Positions 1-6,615 of a DNA stretch of 8,792 nucleotides are shown here, in pieces. How positions within the stretch are numbered: position 1 is the first letter of the stretch; each line of letters starts with the position of its first letter. Where the stretch lies: NCBI GenBank assembly GCA_946481205.1, contig CAMLNB010000145.1, positions 1-8,792 of the forward strand, in the 5' to 3' direction. Both the position numbers and the translations under genes were made by a program. A model generated the notes under the pieces. It did no database searches, was not told the DNA's origin, and saw only the letters and a program-made list of their open reading frames with translations. The stretch is from an uncultured Kangiella sp. Lineage in GTDB: Bacteria > Pseudomonadota > Gammaproteobacteria > Enterobacterales > DSM-103792.

Positions 1-10
1 TGGCTGAAAC

Positions 11-772
11 TCAGCTCTCGATATCTTTCATCCGATCCGGAAAATTCAGCGCCAGCACATCGTGCGCTTCTTTTTCCAGTTCCGGCAGGTTCAACTGGCG
101 GTAGCAGCGCACCATCATGATCAGTGCATCGGCACTGGCGTCAACGCCCGGGAAATGCTCGATGACGTTGCGAGCGCGGTTGGCCGCAGCGAGCCAGGCT
201 TTGCGCTGGGTGTAGTAATTGGCAGCGTGCAACTCAAAATCGGCCAGACGGTTGCGCAGGTAAATCATCCGCTGGCGGGCGTCGGCGGCGTATTGGCTGT
301 CCGGGTAGAGTTTGATCAGCTCGGCGAAATCCTTGAAGGCTTTTTCGGCGGTGCTGGCATCGCGCTCGGACAGGCTTGCGGCAAAGGCTTCGCGCAGGAA
401 ACCGAGTTCCGAATAGTAATTGACCAAGCCTTTCATGTAGTAGACGTAGTCAAGGTGCGGGTGACGCGGGTTCTGGCGAATGAAGCGATCCGCTGCGGCA
501 ACGGCCGATGGTGTGTCGCGGTTCTGGTAATAGGAATAAATCAGATCGAGCTGGGCTTGCTGTGAGAACGGGCCGAACGGGTAACGGGAGTCGAGGTTTT
601 CCAGCTTCTCGATGGCGCTGTTCCAGTTGCCGACTTGCATGGATTCGCGCGCGGAGGCGTACAGCTGCTGAGCGGTTTGTTCACGCCGGCGTTGTTCACG
701 GTCTTCGGCGGTGGTGGCGCAACCGGTAACCAGCACGGCAGCGACGAGGAGGCACAGCAAACGGCTCAACAT
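11..772 (-). CDS. bamD: Outer membrane protein assembly factor BamD (lipoprotein)
   Basis: BamD is the essential lipoprotein of the BAM complex. It sits on the periplasmic face of the outer membrane and helps BamA fold and insert beta-barrel proteins. The 253-residue product (E. coli BamD is about 245) starts with a lipoprotein signal: hydrophobic residues 5-16, then lipobox VTGC with the lipidated Cys at 18. Ala at +2 fits outer-membrane sorting. The rest is helical TPR-like repeats (about 35-240), including the family-typical GNWNSAIEKLENLDSRYPFG and YVYYMKGLVNY stretches. I chose the ATG at 770-772 because the reading frame extends to 850 but only this start places the signal peptide at the N-terminus. 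A modest AAAGG lies 12 nt upstream. The gene diverges from rluD, as in many gammaproteobacteria. Identification is by remembered family sequence, not a search. Confidence 0.95.
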   Translation of the reverse strand: MLSRLLCLLVAAVLVTGCATTAEDREQRRREQTAQQLYASARESMQVGNWNSAIEKLENLDSRYPFGPFSQQAQLDLIYSYYQNRDTPSAVAAADRFIRQNPRHPHLDYVYYMKGLVNYYSELGFLREAFAASLSERDASTAEKAFKDFAELIKLYPDSQYAADARQRMIYLRNRLADFELHAANYYTQRKAWLAAANRARNVIEHFPGVDASADALIMMVRCYRQLNLPELEKEAHDVLALNFPDRMKDIES

Positions 773-857
773 ATGCACAAACTGCCTTTGGTTGTTGTAT
801 AGGTTGCTAGAATAGCGGGGCATTCTAACCAAGCTCATCTTCAAGGTCACTCATTCC
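773..857. promoter_or_regulatory. Divergent bamD / rluD promoter region
   Basis: This 85-nt gap must hold the starts of both divergent transcripts unless promoters lie inside the genes. On the plus strand the extended -10 TG-C-TAGAAT (805-813) is the best rluD candidate, giving a start near 820 and a leader of about 38 nt. No good -35 accompanies it. On the minus strand TATACA (801-796) and TATTCT (814-809) are possible -10 boxes for bamD, again without a convincing -35. CTAGAATAG at 807-815 reads as a usable -10 on both strands, so the two promoters may overlap. This is inference from motif matches only. Confidence 0.4.
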
Positions 858-1835
858 ATGACATCAACATCAGAACCCGTCCGGCGTGAAGCCATCGTGC
901 CGGAACAGGCGTTCGGGAGCCGTTTGGACGTCGTCCTGGCGGATTTGTTCAGTGAATATTCGCGGGTGCGTCTGCAGGGCTGGATCAAGGCCGGCTGCGT
1001 CAAGGTCAACGGTGTCGTCGTTGATCGGGCCCGGGAAAAACTGATGGGTGGCGAGCAGATCGCCCTCGATGCCGAGATCCCGGTGCAGAGTGATGACGCG
1101 CCGGAAGACATCGCGCTCGATATCGTCTACGAAGATGACGCGCTGCTGGTGGTCAATAAACAGGCAGGGTTGGTCGTGCACCCGGCGCCGGGTCATGCCG
1201 GCGGCACGCTGGTCAACGCGTTACTGCATCACGCGCCGGAGCTGAAAATGTTGCCGCGCGCCGGCATTGTTCACCGGCTCGACAAGGACACCTCGGGCTT
1301 GCTGGTTATTGCCCGGCAGCCGGATACCCATCTGGCGCTGGTGCAGCAGCTCGGCAAGCGGGCGTTTTTGCGCGAGTATGATGCCATTGTCCACGGCACC
1401 GTCGTCGCCGGCGGTACCGTCGATGCAGCGATCGGCCGCGACCCGACCAATCGCCAGCAGATGGCCGTGGTTGAAGAAACCGGCCGCACCGCTGTCACCC
1501 ATTACCGGGTTGTTGAGCGCTTCCGTGCCCACACCCATATCAAATGCCGACTTGAAACCGGCCGCACCCACCAGATTCGCGTGCACATGGCTCATGCAGG
1601 GTTCCCACTGCTGGGCGATCCGGTCTACGGTGGCCGTCGCCGGCAGCTGGCCGAAGCCAGCCCGGAACTGGCAGAGACGATGAAGGCTTTCCGCCGCCAA
1701 GCGCTGCATGCCGCCAAACTCGGCCTGAGCCATCCGGTCACCGGCGAGCAGATGCTCTGGGAAGCGCCGATGCCAGACGATCTGACCCGCATGCTGGAGC
1801 TGCTGCGCAAGGACCGCATCAAGAATGAGTATTGA
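858..1835 (+). CDS. rluD: 23S rRNA pseudouridine(1911/1915/1917) synthase RluD
   Basis: RluD converts uridines 1911, 1915 and 1917 in helix 69 of 23S rRNA to pseudouridine, late in large-subunit assembly in the cytoplasm. The 325-residue protein has an N-terminal S4 RNA-binding domain (about 20-75) followed by the RluA-type synthase domain (about 90-300). The catalytic motif HRLDKDTSG is at 139-147, with Asp142 as the nucleophile. The family motifs RLETGRTHQIRVH (231-243) and LLGDPVYGG (251-259) are also present. Length agrees with E. coli RluD (326). The ATG at 858 follows AAGG at 843-846, a slightly long 11-nt spacing. The stop overlaps the pgeF start by 11 nt, indicating a shared transcript. 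The divergent partner is bamD, the conserved arrangement. RluD rather than RluA or RluC is chosen from the motif context and the bamD-pgeF neighbourhood. Confidence 0.95.
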   Translation: MTSTSEPVRREAIVPEQAFGSRLDVVLADLFSEYSRVRLQGWIKAGCVKVNGVVVDRAREKLMGGEQIALDAEIPVQSDDAPEDIALDIVYEDDALLVVNKQAGLVVHPAPGHAGGTLVNALLHHAPELKMLPRAGIVHRLDKDTSGLLVIARQPDTHLALVQQLGKRAFLREYDAIVHGTVVAGGTVDAAIGRDPTNRQQMAVVEETGRTAVTHYRVVERFRAHTHIKCRLETGRTHQIRVHMAHAGFPLLGDPVYGGRRRQLAEASPELAETMKAFRRQALHAAKLGLSHPVTGEQMLWEAPMPDDLTRMLELLRKDRIKNEY

Positions 1836-2565
1836 GGTTCTCCGACCGGATTGGCCGGCTCCACCCAATGTGCATGCCGCCGCGACGCTGCGGCTCGGTG
1901 GCGTCAGCGAAGGGCCGTATCGCGGACTGAATCTGCGTGCCGCGACTGGCGATTCCGCCGCGCATGTCGCGCAAAACTTGGCTTTGCTGCGCGAAGCACT
2001 GGCACTGCCGGCCGATCCAGTTTGGCTGACGCAAGTGCACGGCGTTGCCGTGGTTGAGTTGCCGGGCACGAATCCGGCTCCGACTGCCGATGCCAGCTTC
2101 AGTACCAAAACTGGTGCGGTCTGCGCGGTGCAAACCGCAGATTGTTTGCCGGTGCTGTTTTGCGATCACAGCGGTTCCTGGGTTGCTGCCGCCCACGCCG
2201 GCTGGCGTGGGCTCTGCGCTGGGGTCCTCGAAGCCACAATCCACACGTTCCCGGGCAAGCCTGACGAGATCATGGCTTGGCTTGGCCCGGCCATTGGCCC
2301 GGATGCCTTCGAAGTCGGCCCGGAAGTAAGAGACGCGTTTTGCCAGCAGGACCCGCAGGCGGCGCTGGCATTCCGTGCTGGCGAAGCGGACCGGCTGTTT
2401 GCGGATCTGTATTTGCTGGCGCGCCAGCGACTACAAGCCGCCGGGGTCACGGCCATTTATGGCGGCGGCCTGTGCACTTACAGCGATCCGCTGCGGTTTT
2501 TCTCCTATCGCCGCGACCGTGACACCGGTCGGCAGGCCAGCCTGATCTGGCGGAGCGCGCCATGA
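1825..2565 (+). CDS. pgeF: Peptidoglycan editing factor PgeF (YfiH, laccase-domain family)
   Basis: This is a member of the YfiH/DUF152 Cu-Zn 'polyphenol oxidase' fold. E. coli PgeF is known to remove L-serine misincorporated in place of L-alanine in peptidoglycan precursors; some relatives show laccase or purine-nucleosidase activity. The 246-residue protein has all three expected metal ligands: His72 in QVHG, Cys107 in TADCLPVLF and His124 in HAGWRGLCAGV. Other family blocks present are AWLGPAIGPDAFEVG (151-165) and CTYSDPLRFFSYRRD (217-231). The ATG at 1825 lies inside the rluD end and is preceded by AAGGA at 1809-1813 within rluD. The start aligns with the E. coli N-terminus. Its own stop overlaps the next gene's start as ATGA, so rluD-pgeF-acyltransferase is very likely one operon with coupled translation. 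The gene is intact. Confidence 0.93.
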   Translation: MSIEVLRPDWPAPPNVHAAATLRLGGVSEGPYRGLNLRAATGDSAAHVAQNLALLREALALPADPVWLTQVHGVAVVELPGTNPAPTADASFSTKTGAVCAVQTADCLPVLFCDHSGSWVAAAHAGWRGLCAGVLEATIHTFPGKPDEIMAWLGPAIGPDAFEVGPEVRDAFCQQDPQAALAFRAGEADRLFADLYLLARQRLQAAGVTAIYGGGLCTYSDPLRFFSYRRDRDTGRQASLIWRSAP

Positions 2566-3266
2566 CTTGGCTGGTTGTGCTGACGGCGGTGGTGTTGCTG
2601 GCGGCTCTGGCTGTCTGGGCCGGCTTGCGCGCCAATCAGGCGGATTGGGGTGGCTGGTGGGTCAACGCCATCGATGGTTTGGCTCGGCGCTATGTTCGGC
2701 GTTACCACCGCCAAGGCAACGCGCAGCTGCATCTGCCGGAGGGCGGCGTGTTGGTTGCGGCCAACCATGTCTCGGGTCTCGACCCACTACTGTTGATTAC
2801 CGCCAGCCGGCGCCCGCTGCGTTTTCTGATCGCTGAAGAGGAGTACAACCGCTTCGGCTTGCGCTGGCTGTTCCGCGCCGCCGGTTGCATTCCAGTCGAT
2901 CGTGGCGGCCGCACCGACGCGGCGTTTCGCGCAGCGGTGCGGGCACTGAAAGCCGGCGAAGCGGTGGCCTTGTTTCCGCATGGCCGGATCTTTCTCGATG
3001 ATCAGCCCGAATCGCGGGTCAAACCGGGTGTGCTGCGTTTGGCTCAGTTGGCGAACTGCCCGATTGTGCCGGCGCGCATCGAAGGCGTTGCCGGCCAGGG
3101 CTCGGTGTTCACCTGCCTGTTGCTGCGCGGTCGGGTGCGCTTGACCGATTTTCCTATCCTGACCGCCGAACACGCCCACGGCCCCGAGATGCGTCTGCAG
3201 CTCGGGGAGTTGTTGCTCGGTCGGCGTCAGCAGATCGACCTAACGACCAGCGCGACCGAACACTGA
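2562..3266 (+). CDS. Lysophospholipid acyltransferase family protein (PlsC-like)
   Basis: This 234-residue protein belongs to the PlsC/LPLAT acyltransferase fold, which transfers acyl chains to lysophospholipids or related acceptors at the inner membrane. One N-terminal membrane segment (about 4-22) is visible. Motif I is NHVSGLD (68-74), the NHx4D box with catalytic His69 and Asp74. Motif II resembles GCIPVDR (108-114), and motif IV is IVPARIEG (168-175). Motif III, usually FPEGTR, reads FPHGRI (138-143): Glu is replaced by His, which is unusual because that Glu helps bind the glycerophosphate. Catalysis may remain, but the acceptor could differ. Start ATG at 2562 has a good GGAG at 2552-2555 with 6-nt spacing and overlaps the pgeF stop (ATGA), so translation is probably coupled. 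The substrate cannot be told from sequence; it need not be the housekeeping PlsC. A hairpin begins directly after the stop. Confidence 0.85.
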   Translation: MTWLVVLTAVVLLAALAVWAGLRANQADWGGWWVNAIDGLARRYVRRYHRQGNAQLHLPEGGVLVAANHVSGLDPLLLITASRRPLRFLIAEEEYNRFGLRWLFRAAGCIPVDRGGRTDAAFRAAVRALKAGEAVALFPHGRIFLDDQPESRVKPGVLRLAQLANCPIVPARIEGVAGQGSVFTCLLLRGRVRLTDFPILTAEHAHGPEMRLQLGELLLGRRQQIDLTTSATEH

Positions 3267-3307
3267 CCGCTCGCTGCACCAGCGTCTACGCTTGTGTTAG
3301 CGAGCGG
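3267..3307 (+). terminator. Long imperfect hairpin after the acyltransferase gene (possible terminator)
   Basis: The arms CCGCTCGCT (3267-3275) and AGCGAGCGG (3299-3307) pair perfectly over 9 bp. Inside them GCAC (3276-3279) can pair with GTGT (3294-3297, one G-U) and AGCG (3281-3284) with CGCT (3289-3292), closing a TCTA loop. One T bulge and one C/T mismatch interrupt the stem. It begins at the first base after the TGA stop. No T-tract follows (next bases GCGAGCTTGC), so it is not a classical intrinsic terminator. It may instead protect the 3' end or reduce read-through into clpB. Confidence 0.5.
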
Positions 3308-3353
3308 CGAGCTTGCGCCAGATCAAATACTTCTACCGGTGCGCCCGCGCCGG

Positions 3354-3382
3354 CTTGAAATCGTCATTGCTTGACCGCATCT
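3354..3382 (+). promoter_or_regulatory. Sigma-32 (RpoH) heat-shock promoter of clpB
   Basis: CTTGAAA at 3354-3360 is an exact match to the sigma-32 -35 element. After 14 nt comes CCGCATCT at 3375-3382, matching the CCCCATNT -10 element except for its third base (G for C). The predicted start is near 3388-3390, giving a leader of about 65 nt to the clpB ATG. ClpB is a classic RpoH regulon member, so position and target agree. The motif is seen directly; its use by RpoH is inferred. Confidence 0.85.
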
Positions 3383-3394
3383 CGACGCCATTCG

Positions 3395-3448
3395 CGCACC
3401 TCTTCAAGCGGTGCGAACCCATTATTCGGTGCGAACCGGGCGAGGTTT
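3395..3448 (+). repeat. 11-bp direct repeats and pairing elements in the clpB leader
   Basis: CGGTGCGAACC occurs at 3409-3419 and again at 3427-3437, with an 18-bp period. CGCACC at 3395-3400 is complementary to GGTGCG in either copy (3410-3415 or 3428-3433), so two mutually exclusive hairpins can form. GAACC of the second copy (3433-3437) can also pair, with one G-U, with GGTTT at 3444-3448, which covers part of the ribosome binding site. The repeats lie wholly in the untranslated leader predicted from the sigma-32 promoter. A role in translation control is inference only. Confidence 0.45.
3442..3445 (+). promoter_or_regulatory. Ribosome binding site that fixes the clpB start
   Basis: GAGG at 3442-3445 lies 7 nt before the ATG at 3453. 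This supports [10 protein letters not shown] as the true ClpB N-terminus over the in-frame GTG at 3411, whose extra 14 residues have no counterpart in the family. Confidence 0.75.
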
Positions 3449-3452
3449 ACTC

Positions 3453-6029
3453 ATGCGTATGGATCGGTTGACCAGCAATTTGCAGCTGGCCTTGGCGGAT
3501 GCCCAGTCATTGGCGCTGGGCCGCGACCATCAATTCATCGAGCCGCTGCACTTGATGCTGGCGCTGCTCAATCAAGACGGCGGTTCGGCCCGGCATCTGC
3601 TGGAACGCGCCGGCGTCAATCTCAACGCCTTGCGTTCACAGCTGACGCAAGCGCTCGAACGGCTGCCGAGTGTCCGCGGCAATGAAGGCGACGTGCATCT
3701 GTCCAATGAGCTGGGTCGCTTGCTCAATGTCTGCGACAAACTCGCACAGCAACGCAAAGACGCTTACATCTCTTCCGATATTTTTCTGCTGGCTGCCGCT
3801 GAAGACAAAGGCGCGCTGGGCGAGCTGCTGCGCAAGCTCGGCCTGCAAAAAGCCTCGTTGGAAAAAGCCATCGAGTCGGTGCGCGGTGGCCAGCGCGTTG
3901 AAGATGCCAATGACGAAGAAAAGCGTCAGGCGCTGGAAAAATTCACCATCGATCTGACCGCGCGCGCCGAGCAAGGCAAACTCGATCCCGTGATAGGGCG
4001 CGATGATGAAATCCGTCGGACCATTCAAGTGCTGCAGCGCCGGACCAAGAACAATCCGGTGCTGATCGGCGAGCCTGGGGTTGGTAAGACCGCGATTGTC
4101 GAAGGCTTGGCGCAGCGCATCGTCAACGGCGAAGTGCCGGAAGGACTGAAGCACAAGCGGGTGTTGGTGCTCGATATGGGCGCGCTGATCGCCGGTGCCA
4201 AGTTCCGCGGCGAGTTCGAAGAGCGCCTGAAGGGCGTGCTGACCGAGCTGGCGAAAGAGGAGGGCAAGATCATCCTCTTTATCGATGAGCTGCACACCAT
4301 GGTTGGTGCCGGCAAGGCCGACGGCGCAATGGATGCCGGCAATATGCTGAAACCTGCCTTGGCGCGCGGTGAGTTGCACTGCGTTGGTGCCACCACGTTG
4401 GATGAATACCGGAAATACATTGAGAAAGACGCGGCCTTGGAGCGCCGCTTCCAGAAGGTTTTGGTCAACGAGCCGAATGTCACCGACACGGTCGCGATTC
4501 TGCGTGGCTTGAAGGAACGCTATGAAGTTCACCACGGTGTCGAGATCACCGACTCGGCGATCATCGCCGCCGCGCAGCTGTCACACCGCTATATCTCGGA
4601 TCGCAAGCTGCCGGACAAGGCCATTGATCTGATCGACGAGGCTGCTTCGCAGATCCGGATGGAAATTGATTCCAAACCGGAGGAGATGGACAAGCTCGAA
4701 CGCAAGCTGATCCAGCTCAAGATGGAGCGCGAAGCGCTGAAGAAGGAATCGGATTCCGGCGCCAAAAAAAGCTTGGAGGCCTTGGAAGAGGACATCAAGC
4801 GTTTCGAACGCGACTTCGCCGAATTGAACGAGATCTGGCTGGCGGAAAAAGCGGCTCTGCAAGGCTCGACCAATATCAAAACCGAACTGGAGCGTGCTCG
4901 TCAGGATATGGACGTCGCGCGCCGGGCCGGGGATTTGACCCGGATGTCGGAGCTGCAATATGGCCGTATTCCGGAGTTGGAAAAGAAACTCGACATGGCC
5001 GCGCAAGCCGAGATGCAGAAGATGCGGCTGTTGCGCAACAAGGTCAGCGATGTCGAGATCGCCGGCATCGTGTCGAAATGGACCGGCATTCCGGTCAATA
5101 AAATGCTTGAGGGTGAGCGCGACAAGTTGCTGCGGATGGAAGAGGCTTTGCATCAGCGCGTGATTGGCCAGAACGAAGCGGTGACAGCGGTCGCCAACGC
5201 GATCCGCCGCGCGCGCGCGGGCCTTGCCGAACCGAATCGGCCGAATGGCTCGTTCCTGTTCCTTGGCCCTACCGGTGTGGGCAAGACCGAGTTGTGCAAA
5301 ACGCTGGCATCTTTCCTGTTCGACAGCGAAGAAGCGATGGTGCGCATCGACATGTCCGAATACATGGAGAAGCATGCGGTCGCCCGCTTGATTGGCGCTC
5401 CTCCGGGCTATGTCGGCTATGACGAAGGCGGTTATCTGACCGAGGCCGTGCGCCGCAAACCGTACTCGGTGGTGCTGTTCGACGAGGTCGAAAAAGCGCA
5501 CCCCGATGTGTTCAACGTGTTGTTGCAGGTACTGGAAGATGGTCGGCTCACTGACGGTCAGGGCCGCACGATCGATTTCCGCAACACGGTGGTTGTGATG
5601 ACCTCGAACCTCGGTTCCGACATCATCATGGAGCATCGCAAGAGCAGCCATGGTGAGTTGAAGGACATGTTGATGGAGGTGATCGGCAAATACTTCCGGC
5701 CGGAGTTCATCAACCGTGTCGATGAAATCGTCGTGTTCCACGCGTTGGCTGATGAGCATCTGCAGCAGATTGCCAGCCTGCAGATCGAAGGTCTGCGCAA
5801 ACGCTTGGCGGACAATGAAATCAAACTGCAGGTGTCGCCCGAGGCGTTGCTGTATTTGGCCAAGGCCGGTTCCGATACGGCGTTTGGTGCGCGGCCGCTG
5901 CGTCGTGTCGTCCGGCAGTTGGTTGAGAATCCGCTCGCGCAGAACATTCTGGCCGGTCGTTTTGCCGCTGGCGACACTGCGGTGGTGGATGTCAAACAGG
6001 GCGAGCTGGTGCTGGGTAAGCCTCAGTAA
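3453..6029 (+). CDS. clpB: ATP-dependent chaperone ClpB (Hsp100 disaggregase)
   Basis: ClpB is the hexameric cytoplasmic AAA+ disaggregase that works with DnaK to pull proteins out of heat-induced aggregates. The product is 858 residues (E. coli 857) and looks complete. It has an N-domain (1-145), then AAA1 with Walker A GEPGVGKT (206-213), Walker B ILFIDE (274-279), pore loop GAKFRGE (248-254) and Arg fingers R331/R332. The coiled-coil M-domain spans about 410-525. AAA2 has Walker A GPTGVGKT (605-612), Walker B VVLFDE (673-678), pore loop GYVGY (652-656) and sensor-2 GARPLRR (812-818). Pore loop 1 has Phe251 where E. coli has Tyr, a conservative aromatic swap. The start is set by the GAGG at 3442 and by the family N-terminus. 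A sigma-32 promoter lies about 70 nt upstream and a strong terminator 12 nt downstream. Read-through from the rluD operon is also possible. Confidence 0.98.
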   Translation: MRMDRLTSNLQLALADAQSLALGRDHQFIEPLHLMLALLNQDGGSARHLLERAGVNLNALRSQLTQALERLPSVRGNEGDVHLSNELGRLLNVCDKLAQQRKDAYISSDIFLLAAAEDKGALGELLRKLGLQKASLEKAIESVRGGQRVEDANDEEKRQALEKFTIDLTARAEQGKLDPVIGRDDEIRRTIQVLQRRTKNNPVLIGEPGVGKTAIVEGLAQRIVNGEVPEGLKHKRVLVLDMGALIAGAKFRGEFEERLKGVLTELAKEEGKIILFIDELHTMVGAGKADGAMDAGNMLKPALARGELHCVGATTLDEYRKYIEKDAALERRFQKVLVNEPNVTDTVAILRGLKERYEVHHGVEITDSAIIAAAQLSHRYISDRKLPDKAIDLIDEAASQIRMEIDSKPEEMDKLERKLIQLKMEREALKKESDSGAKKSLEALEEDIKRFERDFAELNEIWLAEKAALQGSTNIKTELERARQDMDVARRAGDLTRMSELQYGRIPELEKKLDMAAQAEMQKMRLLRNKVSDVEIAGIVSKWTGIPVNKMLEGERDKLLRMEEALHQRVIGQNEAVTAVANAIRRARAGLAEPNRPNGSFLFLGPTGVGKTELCKTLASFLFDSEEAMVRIDMSEYMEKHAVARLIGAPPGYVGYDEGGYLTEAVRRKPYSVVLFDEVEKAHPDVFNVLLQVLEDGRLTDGQGRTIDFRNTVVVMTSNLGSDIIMEHRKSSHGELKDMLMEVIGKYFRPEFINRVDEIVVFHALADEHLQQIASLQIEGLRKRLADNEIKLQVSPEALLYLAKAGSDTAFGARPLRRVVRQLVENPLAQNILAGRFAAGDTAVVDVKQGELVLGKPQ

Positions 6030-6041
6030 GTGCTGAACGGT

Positions 6042-6082
6042 GCAAAACAAAAAGGGCGCTCAAAGCGCCCTTTTTGTTTTGC
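6042..6082. terminator. Bidirectional intrinsic terminator between clpB and the DUF4124 gene
   Basis: The arms at 6042-6060 and 6064-6082 are perfectly complementary over 19 bp, with a CAA loop. The stem has a GC-rich core (AGGGCGCT/AGCGCCCT) flanked by A-tracts on the left and T-tracts (TTTTTGTTTT) on the right, so it works in both directions. It lies 12 nt after the clpB stop and 8 nt beyond the stop of the converging minus-strand gene. Confidence 0.95.
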
Positions 6083-6090
6083 TGCTGCAA

Positions 6091-6531
6091 TTATTTGCGG
6101 CAGTAATTCTGAATTTGTTGCTCAGTGGCGGCCAGCTTCTGCTTCCGCTCTTCATCGGTCAGATGGTAGGGGTTGCCGTCTTTGTCGGTCATCCGGATCT
6201 TGGCGGCGGTGGTCAGCAATTCTTTGTTCTGCCGCGCCGTTTCGCAGTTGCGCGCCAGCTTGTCGGCTTCGGCCTTGGCGACGGCCAGCTCACCTTTGGC
6301 TTCAGCCGGATCGACTGCTTTCTTGCCAGCGGCAGCCGGCGCGCCTTCGCTTGCTTCGCTCTCGGCTTGCTTGACGCGGGTCTTGATGGTTTCGTACGGC
6401 CGATCCTTGGGCGGGATCTGGGTGTACTGCACCTGACCGTTATCATCGGTCCACTTGTAGCTGTCAGCGGCATGGACGGCGCCCATCATCAGCAAGGCGG
6501 CGCCCAAGGCGGCGAGGGGGAAGGACTTCAT
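6091..6531 (-). CDS. Secreted DUF4124 domain-containing protein
   Basis: This is a 146-residue protein of unknown function. Residues 1-21 form a Sec signal peptide with a hydrophobic core (LAALGAALLMMGAV) and a probable cleavage after AVHA, so the mature protein is likely periplasmic. The segment YKWTDDNGQVQYTQIPP (25-41) is the hallmark of DUF4124, a short beta-rich domain found in many proteobacterial exported proteins. An Ala/Glu/Lys-rich helical region follows (about 54-110). The C-terminal part has two cysteines (C96, C144) that could form a disulfide in the periplasm. The start has a good GGAG (minus strand, 6541-6538) with 6-nt spacing. It ends at the shared terminator with clpB. The DUF3579 gene lies upstream on the same strand with an 84-nt gap, so the two may be partly co-transcribed. 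The molecular function is not known to me. Confidence 0.85.
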   Translation of the reverse strand: MKSFPLAALGAALLMMGAVHAADSYKWTDDNGQVQYTQIPPKDRPYETIKTRVKQAESEASEGAPAAAGKKAVDPAEAKGELAVAKAEADKLARNCETARQNKELLTTAAKIRMTDKDGNPYHLTDEERKQKLAATEQQIQNYCRK

Positions 6532-6570
6532 GACCGACTCCGTACTCTGTAGTGAGGGTGGACTGCGTTG

Positions 6571-6605
6571 TGCCTAACTATAGTGAGCGTTCGGCATGCA
6601 GGGAA
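6571..6605 (-). promoter_or_regulatory. Candidate promoter of the DUF4124 gene with flanking inverted repeat
   Basis: Reading the minus strand, TATAGT at 6582-6577 matches the -10 consensus at 5 of 6 bases. A weak -35 (TTCCCT, 6605-6600) lies 17 nt upstream. The -10 sits in the 10-nt centre of an imperfect inverted repeat, TGCCTAAC (6571-6578) and GTTCGGCA (6589-6596), with 7 of 8 pairs. That repeat could be an operator or a weak hairpin. The predicted leader is about 40 nt. Confidence 0.35.
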
Positions 6606-6615
6606 GCGCAGCGGT

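Noticed and set aside
62..565. A 167-codon plus-strand open frame opposite bamD
   Set aside because: Antisense to bamD; no signal, domain or ribosome binding site to support it.
773..850. N-terminal extension of BamD to a start at 850
   Set aside because: It would bury the lipoprotein signal peptide 26 residues inside the protein, which lipoprotein processing does not allow.
1221..2108. A 295-codon minus-strand open frame spanning rluD and pgeF
   Set aside because: It covers two confidently assigned plus-strand genes with intact catalytic motifs and shows no protein family signature.
3636..4535. A 299-codon open frame on the minus strand, opposite the ClpB N-terminal half
   Set aside because: Same reasoning: antisense shadow of a conserved gene, with no ribosome binding site or family features.
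4581..6050. A 489-codon open frame on the minus strand, opposite clpB
   Set aside because: It lies almost wholly antisense to a textbook ClpB, has no recognisable domain, and its composition (rich in His, Gln, Arg, Leu) is what the complement of clpB codons gives.
6040..6552. A 170-codon plus-strand open frame opposite the DUF4124 gene
   Set aside because: It begins inside the bidirectional terminator and is antisense to a gene with a clear signal peptide and ribosome binding site.
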